From Promicromonosporaceae bacterium (GTDB lineage Bacteria > Actinomycetota > Actinomycetes > Actinomycetales > Cellulomonadaceae): a stretch of DNA of 9,222 nucleotides. The notes beneath the pieces were generated by a model. The model did not search any database and had not been told where the DNA came from. It saw nothing but the letters and a program-made list of their open reading frames with translations. Where the stretch lies: NCBI GenBank assembly GCA_009780755.1, contig WQZL01000096.1, forward strand, positions 1 through 9,222. The letters run 5' to 3'. Made by a program: the position numbers and the translations under genes. How positions within the stretch are numbered: position 1 is the first letter of the stretch; every line of letters begins with the position of its first letter. This document shows positions 1 to 5,154 of this stretch, piece by piece.

Positions 1-63
1 AACGGCACCCGATACCTCGGCATCAACCACCTCAAACAACACCAACTGTCAGCAATGTCCTGA
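1..63 (+). CDS. C-terminal fragment of a probable IS transposase (cut by window edge)
   Basis: An open frame enters from the left edge and runs 20 codons (NGTRYLGINHLKQHQLSAMS) to a TGA at 61-63. The stop lies inside the first of three short repeats that look like the terminal repeats of an IS481-type element, so this is probably the last part of its transposase. The peptide is too short to show the DDE catalytic residues, and the family is inferred from the repeats rather than from the protein. It could instead be the end of an unrelated gene. Confidence 0.4.
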   Translation, partial: NGTRYLGINHLKQHQLSAMS

Positions 64-120
64 CACACCAAACGTCAGCAATGTCCTGACACACAACCGT
101 CAGGGAAGTCCTGAGACATG
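48..120. repeat. Three tandem 25-26 bp repeats with inner dyad (IS terminal repeats)
   Basis: Copies begin at 48, 74 and 99. The first two share GTCAGCAATGTCCTGACACA; the third is diverged (GTCAGGGAAGTCCTGAGACA). Each unit has 5-base inverted arms GTCAG/CTGAC around a 7-base centre, with one mismatch in the third. Such arrays are plausible multiple binding sites for the transposase. Confidence 0.75.
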
Positions 121-206
121 ACAGCACGCTCATTTTGGCACACATCAGACGAAAACCTGTCGCCAAACAGCGCTCAACAGAGAACCCAGCGGCTTTGGCA
201 TGGCCC

Positions 207-229
207 TGGCGGGCCTGTTCAACCATCCG
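207..229. repeat. Direct repeat, left copy (DR-L)
   Basis: This 23-base segment matches 1163-1185 at 22 of 23 positions (TGGCGGGCCTGTTCAACCAT followed by CCG; the other copy has TGGT at the start). The right copy covers the last codons and stop of the GNAT gene. The two copies lie in the same orientation, 956 bases apart start to start, and enclose the MNT/HEPN cassette. Confidence 0.75.
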
Positions 230-252
230 ACCACACCACCCTCAATGGTTGA
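219..252. repeat. Inverted repeat TCAACCAT / ATGGTTGA
   Basis: Eight-base perfect arms at 219-226 and 245-252 are separated by 18 bases. The left arm is part of the left direct repeat. It could form a weak hairpin or a binding site upstream of the MNT gene, but an arm this short may be chance. Nothing else recognisable was seen between the IS end at 123 and the gene start at 327. Confidence 0.3.
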
Positions 253-326
253 GCCCGACAAGCCATGCCCCCACATTAGCCGTCGCGTGGCAACTATTTT
301 GGGCATGTGGCCAGCATAGTAGACAC

Positions 327-959
327 ATGCAGATTCAACACCCCCTGGCAACAATTACCGCCGCTCTGGACGGACAGGTGCTCTTCGCGCTCGTCCGTGC
401 GCCAGATTACCCGCGCACGGGCAGGAGTATCGCGATGTCCCTCGACAACTCACCCGAGGGAACACGACTCGCGCTGCTGCGCCTAGTGGAGCAGGGTGTG
501 ATCCTTACCCAACCAGCGGGCTCTGCCAGGCTATACCGCCTTAACCCTGATCACCTTGCCTTCCAACACATCGTTGGCCTGGCAAGCATCGGGAACACCC
601 TGATTGACCGGCTACGCCACGCGATCACGGATGCCCCGATCCCACCAATATATGCCGCCATGTTCGGGTCAGCTGCCCGGCAAGAGATGACCCCAACCAG
701 CGACATCGACCTCTTTTTCGTGCGCCCTGATGAGGCCGATGACGAAGTGTGGAAAGAGTGGCTCCATAAGCTGGCCCTTCATATCAGCAGTTGGACTGGC
801 AATGATGTGCGCCCACTCGTGCTAGCTGAATCAGAGGTACGCGCCGGGATAGCCCAGGCTGCTCCGATTCTAGAATCCATCGCGGCAGAGGAAGTCTGCC
901 TGGCCGGGCACCGGGATTGGCTCCGTAAGCTGCAACGAGAACTGAGGAGCAAGCATTGA
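327..959 (+). CDS. MNT-type nucleotidyltransferase with N-terminal winged helix (probable antitoxin of an MNT-HEPN pair)
   Basis: The protein is 210 residues. Residues about 15-75 look like a winged-helix DNA-binding region (LALLRLVEQGVILTQ...ARLYRLN). The nucleotidyltransferase core follows, with GSAAR at 114-118 and SDIDLF at 125-130, where Asp126 and Asp128 would bind the metal ions. In MNT-HEPN modules the MNT protein counters the HEPN ribonuclease, in studied cases by adenylylating it. The frame is open back to an ATG at 135, but I chose the ATG at 327 because MQIQHPLATIT resembles the N-terminus of related proteins and the upstream 64 residues are low-complexity and unconserved in look. 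No clear ribosome binding site precedes it. Its stop overlaps the next gene's TTG start (TTGA). The enzyme appears intact although its partner is not. Confidence 0.8.
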   Translation: MQIQHPLATITAALDGQVLFALVRAPDYPRTGRSIAMSLDNSPEGTRLALLRLVEQGVILTQPAGSARLYRLNPDHLAFQHIVGLASIGNTLIDRLRHAITDAPIPPIYAAMFGSAARQEMTPTSDIDLFFVRPDEADDEVWKEWLHKLALHISSWTGNDVRPLVLAESEVRAGIAQAAPILESIAAEEVCLAGHRDWLRKLQRELRSKH

Positions 960-1111
960 GTCCGAGAATCACACCCGCCAACCCTGCCAGCATGAGCGGA
1001 AGGTTGGTGAAAGCTCAGCAGTTCGCCGATGCAGCAGAGGTTGTCCGCGACCTTTCCGATCGCGCCGGACGCGCTGTAGAGGCATTACTTGAGGCTGCAT
1101 ACAAAGCCTGA
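956..1111 (+). pseudogene. HEPN-domain toxin remnant with large in-frame internal deletion
   Basis: A 51-codon frame starts with TTG at 956, overlapping the MNT stop as TTGA, and ends with TGA at 1109-1111. An internal ATG at 992 could also serve as start. The first part (LSPRITPANPA...RLVKAQQFADAAEVVRDL) resembles the N-terminus of HEPN proteins that follow MNT genes in Actinobacteria. The last part (RAGRAVEALLEAAYKA) resembles their C-terminus. From memory these partners are about 140 residues, so roughly 90 central residues are missing, including the region that carries the RNase motif (R-x4-6-H). The frame is preserved across the junction near 1057-1063. It is therefore probably an inactive remnant, though a short peptide may still be made and bind the MNT protein. 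The comparison is from memory, not alignment. Confidence 0.6.
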
Positions 1112-1162
1112 CGATGCTGCACAGTGCCGGTGCGTGCGGGTTACTGGTTTCGAATACGGCTC

Positions 1163-1185
1163 TGGTGGGCCTGTTCAACCATCCG
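1163..1185. repeat. Direct repeat, right copy (DR-R), over the GNAT gene 3' end
   Basis: Matches 207-229 at 22 of 23 positions in the same orientation. On the minus strand it reads CGGATGGTTGAACAGG..., which contains the final Asp-Gly codons and the TGA of the GNAT gene. Having the gene end inside one copy is typical of integration sites at gene 3' ends, but no integrase is visible in the window. Confidence 0.75.
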
Positions 1186-1669
1186 CAGCAACTGGGGTGA
1201 GGGTTTTGCGGGCGTCGCGGTGGTCGATGCCCGCATCCAGGTAGGTGGGGCCATGCACCTCGTAGCCGCAGCGCTCGTAGAACCCGATGGCTTGGGTCTG
1301 GGCGGATAGCTCCACCGTGACCGTGCCCTCCGGGGTGGCGTGATTGGCTTGGGCGATTTGCTCCAGGGCGGTCATTAGGGATGCCCCAACGCCGCGGCCC
1401 CGGTATTCGGCGAGTACCGCGACCCGGCCGATGTGAACGATGCCTGGTGTGGCTGGGGCGCTGAGCAGCCGGGCCGCGGCGATGGCCGCGCCCGTGGCCG
1501 GATCGCGGGCTAGCACATGGGTGGTGGTGGGAGACGAATCCTGCTCGTCTAGTTCCAGTTCGGGTGGCACCTGCTGTTCGATGACGAACACCTGCACGCG
1601 TACCGCGTATGCCTCATCGAACTGTGCGGCAGTTTCGACCCATTCAATGACGGGGGTGTACTCAGCCAC
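1175..1669 (-). CDS. GNAT N-acetyltransferase, ElaA-like
   Basis: A 164-residue protein of the GNAT fold, expected to move an acetyl group from acetyl-CoA to an amine; the substrate cannot be told. Motif A, the acetyl-CoA pyrophosphate loop, is at about 80-97 (GRVAVLAEYRGRGVGASLM, with R90-G91-R92-G93-V94-G95). The C-terminal part (QAIGFYERCGYEVHGPTYLDAGIDH) is the pattern of the ElaA group. The start is GTG at 1669, overlapping the end of the upstream pseudouridine synthase gene by 8 bases, so the two are probably co-translated. It is the last gene of the minus-strand run. Its final codons and stop lie in the right copy of the direct repeat, so the native sequence downstream has probably been altered by insertion or duplication. 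Confidence 0.85.
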   Translation of the reverse strand: MAEYTPVIEWVETAAQFDEAYAVRVQVFVIEQQVPPELELDEQDSSPTTTHVLARDPATGAAIAAARLLSAPATPGIVHIGRVAVLAEYRGRGVGASLMTALEQIAQANHATPEGTVTVELSAQTQAIGFYERCGYEVHGPTYLDAGIDHRDARKTLTPVAADG

Positions 1670-2597
1670 TGGCCGGCTCCCGGATGGTCTCCAGCGCGCT
1701 TGCTAGGTCGGCGGGGTAGGCCGCGCTCTCGACCTCTACCCGCTCCCCTGTGGCCGGGTGGTCGAAGCCGAGCCGCATCGCGTGCAACCACTGTCGATTC
1801 AGGCCGACGCGAGTCGCCAGGTTGGGGTCGGCGCCGTAGGTAAGGTCACCAACCAACGGGTGACGAATCGCGTTGAAGTGCACCCGAATCTGATGCGTGC
1901 GCCCCGTCTCTAGCTGCACCTCTACCAGTGCAGCCGAAGGCAGCATCTCCAGCAGCTCGTAATGCGTCACCGCCTCCTTCCCATCAGAGGTGATCGCGAA
2001 CTTCCATTCGTTGCCCGGATGCCGCCCAATCGGCGCGTCGATGGTGCCCCGCAGCGGTTCCGGGTGCCCCTGCACCAGCGCGTGATACACCTTCTGCACC
2101 GTGCGCGCCGTAAACGCCCGTTTGAGCGCGGAGTACGCCAGCTCCGACTTCGCCACCACCATCAGCCCCGATGTGCCCACATCTAGGCGAGAGACGATGC
2201 CCTTGCGCTCCGGCGGCCCTGAAGTAGAAACGCGGAATCCGGCGGCGGCTAACCCGCCCACCACATCTGGGCCATCCCAGCCCACCGATGGGTGCGCCGC
2301 CACTCCGGCGGGCTTGTCCACGATCACGATGTGTTCATCGTCATAGACGATGTCCATGCCCGGCACCGATTCTGTGGATGGCTCGACCACCTTGGCGGCG
2401 AGGTCTGGCATCTCCACTTCTAGCAGGGCGCCCGCCACCAGCCGATCCGACTTGTTCATGGCCCGCCCATCGAGCAGTACATCACCCGCTCCGGCCATCT
2501 CGGCAGTCTGTGTACGGGATAGACCCAACAGCCGAGCCAGGCCGACGTCAACGCGTTCACCCGCCAACCCGTCAGGGACAAGGAGAGTGCGAGTCAC
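1662..2597 (-). CDS. rluD: RluD-family 23S rRNA pseudouridine synthase
   Basis: A 311-residue RluA/RluD-family enzyme that converts uridine to pseudouridine in RNA, most likely in 23S rRNA. Residues about 13-62 form an S4 RNA-binding domain (ERVDVGLARLLGLSRTQ...VLLDGR). The catalytic domain carries RLDVGTSGLMVVAK with catalytic Asp139; the residue before Arg is Ser rather than the common His. Later family segments are visible: TGRTHQIRVHF and HPLVGDLTYG. The length is normal. The start is GTG at 2597, overlapping the lspA stop as GTGA, which implies translational coupling. Placement directly after lspA is the common actinobacterial order. The symbol follows that convention; the exact target uridines cannot be read from the sequence. 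Confidence 0.9.
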   Translation of the reverse strand: MTRTLLVPDGLAGERVDVGLARLLGLSRTQTAEMAGAGDVLLDGRAMNKSDRLVAGALLEVEMPDLAAKVVEPSTESVPGMDIVYDDEHIVIVDKPAGVAAHPSVGWDGPDVVGGLAAAGFRVSTSGPPERKGIVSRLDVGTSGLMVVAKSELAYSALKRAFTARTVQKVYHALVQGHPEPLRGTIDAPIGRHPGNEWKFAITSDGKEAVTHYELLEMLPSAALVEVQLETGRTHQIRVHFNAIRHPLVGDLTYGADPNLATRVGLNRQWLHAMRLGFDHPATGERVEVESAAYPADLASALETIREPASG

Positions 2598-3418
2598 TGG
2601 AAGGTCGCAATCAAGGCCGCGGTGACGTCATCATCATCATCGTCTGCTTCTGGGTCCGGCGATTCGCTGGCGCCAGATGATGGGGGTGGGGCGGTTGTTG
2701 AGGTGGCGGCCTTTTCGGCGCGGGCGGCTTGGCGGGCGGCGATTCGCGCCTTGGACTGCATTTCGGAGTGGCGCGTGCCGTCTAGGCCGATGCCGACGAA
2801 GGCCAGCACCGCCAACGCGATAGAGGCCAACACGATGGCTATGTCGGCGACATTGCCGGTAAACCAATTGGAGTAGCCGATGAAGTCAACAACCGCGCCC
2901 TGCCCAAACCCGCCGGTGTGTTCCCCACCGGCCGCTCGGCCAACTAGGCGGTCGATCAAGTTGCCGAGCGCCCCGCCAAGCAACGCGCCGAGGGTAAACG
3001 CCCAGGCTCGCGAGCGAATCTTGCGCATCAGCCCGATAACCACGGCCACCACCCCGACCACGATGATGGTCAGCACCCAGGTGTAGCCAGAACCCATGCC
3101 GAGGGCGGCGCCGGGGTTCTTCACCAGACGGAAGGTGATGAACTCGCCGATCACTGGCCGCTGCGGGTGGCCGATTGTCAACTCGGTCAGCGCCCACCAC
3201 TTGGTGAGCTGGTCAATCAGTAAGATTGCGGCGGCGAAGATAAAGGCGCCCAGCGCGAGGTGGCGGCGCGGCAACAAGGCCACCGCGGTGGGGGACTCGT
3301 CTTCGGTTGCCTCCTCAACCTCGGTGGCGAGTTCGTCGAGGCTTGTCGGCTCATCAGCGACTTCCAGGGTCTCGTCATCGACGGCAGGGGCATCCAGAGT
3401 TTCAGGTTCGGTAGACAT
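2594..3418 (-). CDS. lspA: Lipoprotein signal peptidase (signal peptidase II)
   Basis: A 274-residue integral membrane aspartyl protease that removes signal peptides from prolipoproteins at the lipobox cysteine. Transmembrane segments are visible at about 54-71, 113-131, 138-155 and 189-211. The catalytic Asp pair is Asp156 in GNLIDR and Asp192 in NVADI; the family segment KNPGAALGM is at 100-108. It is longer than the usual 150-200 residues because of an acidic N-terminal extension (1-50) and a C-terminal tail of about 60 residues ending DDDDDDVTAALIATFQ. The frame is open to 3469, but I chose the ATG at 3418 because a TAGAAT box sits 8 bases before it, which suggests a leaderless transcript. 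The window's GH3 lipoprotein is a likely substrate. Confidence 0.93.
   Translation of the reverse strand: MSTEPETLDAPAVDDETLEVADEPTSLDELATEVEEATEDESPTAVALLPRRHLALGAFIFAAAILLIDQLTKWWALTELTIGHPQRPVIGEFITFRLVKNPGAALGMGSGYTWVLTIIVVGVVAVVIGLMRKIRSRAWAFTLGALLGGALGNLIDRLVGRAAGGEHTGGFGQGAVVDFIGYSNWFTGNVADIAIVLASIALAVLAFVGIGLDGTRHSEMQSKARIAARQAARAEKAATSTTAPPPSSGASESPDPEADDDDDDVTAALIATFQ
2628..2644. repeat. Short trinucleotide run (ATC/GAT) in the lspA 3' end
   Basis: About five tandem ATC units (GAT/GAC on the coding strand) encode six consecutive Asp residues in the C-terminal tail of LspA. A run like this can change length by slippage in units of one residue without breaking the frame. Confidence 0.6.
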
Positions 3419-3426
3419 CGCAGTCC

Positions 3427-3432
3427 ATTCTA
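3427..3432 (-). promoter_or_regulatory. Probable -10 box (TAGAAT) for lspA
   Basis: On the minus strand TAGAAT matches the sigma-A -10 consensus at five of six positions and is followed by 8 bases and then the lspA ATG. The transcript would begin at or next to the ATG, with no leader. No convincing -35 was found. lspA may also be read from upstream promoters. Confidence 0.4.
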
Positions 3433-3496
3433 GGCCGTCACCCAGCAAATCCTGCGCCCCCACAAACACAGGTTCTGCGGCAGGGGGTGCCCGGCG

Positions 3497-3937
3497 CTAG
3501 CGGCGGGCGGACTTTTCGCGAGCCTCAATGGATTGGGTGGCCCGAGGGAACGCCTGTAGGCGAGCCTTGCCGATGGGCGCGCCGGTGTCCTCACAGGTGG
3601 CGTATGTGCCTGCTTTGAGACGCCCGATGGCGTAGTTGGTCTGATCGAGCAGGGCACGCACATTGTTGACCACCGCGAGTTCGGCCTCACGCTCCAGGGC
3701 GCTTGAACCCGAATCAACCGAATCGTCCCCGGCCCCGAACCCCGAGTTGTGCAGCAGCTCGTTAAGGTCGCCGTCGGCGTGCCGCAGCTCGCTGGCCAGC
3801 CGCTCCCGATCATCAAGTAGCGCTATGGCCAACTCGGCAACCTCTTCGTAGGTCCAGGGAGCCTCGCCATCACGCACCGGGAACGCAGTTACGTGCTGGG
3901 CCAGGGTTGGAAACTCGGCGGCGAGCCGGTCCGTCAT
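3497..3937 (-). CDS. TraR/DksA-family protein with degenerate zinc finger
   Basis: A 146-residue protein of the TraR/DksA type, whose better-known members bind RNA polymerase through its secondary channel. Residues 28-105 are mostly helical and charged, as in the family coiled coil. The C-terminal segment GTYATCEDTGAPIGKARLQAF keeps the family spacing, but of the four zinc-binding Cys positions only Cys115 remains. The others are Thr118, Ser136 and Ala139, so zinc binding is unlikely. The frame opens at 3955, but the ATG at 3937 is preferred because AAAGGA lies nine bases ahead of it. The position between divIVA and lspA is common in Actinobacteria. Its role here is inferred from the family only. 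Confidence 0.8.
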   Translation of the reverse strand: MTDRLAAEFPTLAQHVTAFPVRDGEAPWTYEEVAELAIALLDDRERLASELRHADGDLNELLHNSGFGAGDDSVDSGSSALEREAELAVVNNVRALLDQTNYAIGRLKAGTYATCEDTGAPIGKARLQAFPRATQSIEAREKSARR

Positions 3938-3962
3938 CGTGGGGATTCCTTTCATGCGTGGC

Positions 3963-3968
3963 AGTGTA
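3963..3968 (-). promoter_or_regulatory. Possible -10 box (TACACT) for the TraR/DksA gene
   Basis: TACACT on the minus strand would give a leader of about 20 bases carrying the AAAGGA ribosome binding site of the gene starting at 3937. No matching -35 is seen. It lies just downstream of the inverted repeat at 3976-4034. Confidence 0.3.
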
Positions 3969-3975
3969 GACGCGC

Positions 3976-4034
3976 ACGAACGGCCCGCGCGATCCCACCA
4001 GCACAGACGCCGGTGAGCCGCACAGGCCGTTCGT
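3976..4034. repeat. 10-bp perfect inverted repeat between divIVA and the TraR/DksA gene
   Basis: ACGAACGGCC at 3976-3985 pairs exactly with GGCCGTTCGT at 4025-4034 around a 39-base loop. The loop itself holds a weaker pairing (CACCAGC with GCCGGTG, one mismatch), so a two-tier hairpin can form in the transcript. No U-tract follows on the minus strand, so it is not a standard intrinsic terminator. It could attenuate read-through, process the message, or be an operator. Confidence 0.6.
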
Positions 4035-4041
4035 AACTGAA

Positions 4042-4671
4042 CTAGAGCTGAGCGGAACCTTGCCCCTGGCTGCCGCGACCCGGTAGCGCGTTGGAGCGCG
4101 TGTCGAGGTCACCGAGCAGGTTCTGTAGGAAGCTCTTGAGGCGGGTACGGTAGTCGCGCTCGAAGAGACGCAGCTCGTCGATCTTGCGCTCCAACAGCGT
4201 GCGCTCCTGTTCCAGCTGCGTCAGGGTGCGGTGGCTGGTTTCCTCGGCCTCGCGGATGATCCGCGCGCCTTCGGTCTTCGCCTCCGCCACGAGGCGCTCG
4301 CCCTCGTCCTGCCCCGAACGCACGTAGTCGTCGTGCAGCTTCTGGGCCAGCTGCAACATGCCCGTGGCCGATTCTGGTTCCTGCACCGGCATTTGCACGG
4401 GTGCCTGAACCGGCATCACGACGGGCGCGGGCTGCTCCACCGGAGCAACCACGGGGAAGCCCCCGGTGGCCTCGGCCCGCGAAAGCTCGGCGATGCGGCG
4501 CTCCGCCGCATCAAGCTTGGCTCTGAGGTCGACGTTCTCCTCCTGCACAGCAGACAGGGTACGCACAACCTCGTCAAGAAAGTCGTCAACCTCCTCTACG
4601 TCGTAGCCCTCGCGGAACTTTGTCGCGGTGAACTTCTTGTTGAGGATGTCTTCTGCGGTTAGCAGCGCCAT
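4042..4671 (-). CDS. divIVA: DivIVA-family polar growth / cell division protein
   Basis: A 209-residue coiled-coil protein of the DivIVA/Wag31 family, which marks curved membrane at poles and septa and organises apical growth. The N-terminal lipid-binding region is clear: MALLTAEDILNKKF then FREGYDVEEVDDFLDEV at 19-35. A short coil (36-66), a Pro/Val/Gln-rich linker with repeated PVQ units (72-100) and a second coil (104-190) follow, with a Gly/Gln-rich tail. The start is one of two adjacent ATGs (4674 or 4671). I chose 4671 because AGGAG then lies six bases ahead instead of three. It is the first gene of the minus-strand run, with a 203-base divergent gap to the ACP-like gene. It is shorter than mycobacterial Wag31. 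Confidence 0.92.
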   Translation of the reverse strand: MALLTAEDILNKKFTATKFREGYDVEEVDDFLDEVVRTLSAVQEENVDLRAKLDAAERRIAELSRAEATGGFPVVAPVEQPAPVVMPVQAPVQMPVQEPESATGMLQLAQKLHDDYVRSGQDEGERLVAEAKTEGARIIREAEETSHRTLTQLEQERTLLERKIDELRLFERDYRTRLKSFLQNLLGDLDTRSNALPGRGSQGQGSAQL

Positions 4672-4720
4672 CATTGTCTCCTGCTCGATTAAGTAGGTTC
4701 GGTTATCCCGTGGGCTACAC

Positions 4721-4750
4721 GTTATCCCACGTAGGGTGGGGTCTGTCCAA
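4721..4750 (-). promoter_or_regulatory. Possible divIVA promoter
   Basis: On the minus strand TTGGAC (4745-4750) is followed after 18 bases by GATAAC (4721-4726). Both are imperfect matches to a sigma-A promoter. GTTATCCC occurs twice on the plus strand (4702-4709 and 4721-4728), and CGTGGG/CCCACG arms (4709-4714, 4726-4731) overlap the -10, so an operator is possible. Confidence 0.3.
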
Positions 4751-4798
4751 CTTGGTCGCATTTCGCACACTGCATCGTACAAACGCTCACATCTCGTT

Positions 4799-4804
4799 TA
4801 CAAT
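4799..4804 (+). promoter_or_regulatory. Possible -10 box (TACAAT) for the ACP-like gene
   Basis: TACAAT matches the -10 consensus at five of six positions in the divergent gap. No good -35 is seen. The leader to the ATG at 4875 would be about 65 bases. Confidence 0.3.
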
Positions 4805-4874
4805 GCCCCGCCTTCATCTTCGCCAACCACGACGCCGCCGCACTGCCGGGTGCGCTCCTGGTAGGTTCGCATCT

Positions 4875-5117
4875 ATGGAACGCACCGAAGACGAAGTGTT
4901 GGCTGGGCTAGCCGAAATAATCGCTGATGAGATGGGCTGTCCTGCCGAGGCAGTGCGGGCGGACAGCACGCTCGTTGACGATCTGGAGATCGACTGGTTC
5001 TCCAGGCTAGCGATCATCACCGCGGCCGAGGATGTGTTCGGCAGCCGCGTCCCCCTAGCCGATGCGCCGACCTTCGCCACGGTAGGCGATCTCGCGGCGC
5101 GATTTGCCCAGGAGTAG
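4875..5117 (+). CDS. Acyl-carrier-protein-like protein lacking the phosphopantetheine serine
   Basis: An 80-residue protein with the length and four-helix pattern of acyl carrier proteins: DSTLVDDLEID at 30-40, AAEDVFGSRVPLADA in the middle and TVGDLAARF at the end. In normal ACPs the start of helix II reads DSL, and that Ser carries 4'-phosphopantetheine. Here Asp40 is followed by Trp41-Phe42-Ser43, so the attachment Ser is replaced by Trp and no thioester arm can be fitted at the usual place. The frame is clean on both sides. The frame is open back to 4674, but the ATG at 4875 begins the ACP domain; only weak GTAGG-like pairing precedes it. It stands alone, diverging from divIVA and converging on the GH3 gene. 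It may be a structural or regulatory ACP homologue. Confidence 0.75.
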   Translation: MERTEDEVLAGLAEIIADEMGCPAEAVRADSTLVDDLEIDWFSRLAIITAAEDVFGSRVPLADAPTFATVGDLAARFAQE

Positions 5118-5154
5118 ACAGGCGCGGCATGTTTCCCCGGCCTCCCACCCCTAC

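Larger units (their letters stand above)
1..123. mobile_element. Right end of an IS481-like insertion sequence
   Basis: After the partial frame at 1-63 come three tandem copies of a motif of the form GTCAG-N7-CTGAC with a period of 25-26 bases. The last copy ends in TGACA at about 123. Read on the minus strand the terminus begins TGTCATGTCTCAGGAC, which resembles ends I remember for actinobacterial IS481-family elements. The rest of the element lies outside the window, so the other end and the target-site duplication cannot be checked. The exact boundary is an inference. Confidence 0.5.

Noticed and set aside
1..130. The repeat array as a CRISPR
   Set aside because: Units are tandem with only 5-6 bases between the shared cores, so there are no spacers, and they follow a partial transposase-like frame.
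135..326. Longer N-terminus for the MNT protein (start at 135)
   Set aside because: The added 64 residues cover the direct repeat and non-coding-looking sequence, while the ATG at 327 begins a family-like N-terminus.
4231..4662. A 143-codon plus-strand open frame opposite divIVA
   Set aside because: His/Leu/Arg-rich product typical of the reverse of a coiled-coil gene; no ribosome binding site or family match.
4674..4874. Longer N-terminus for the ACP-like protein (start at 4674)
   Set aside because: It would overlap the divIVA start and promoter region, and the extra residues are Arg-rich with no ACP similarity.
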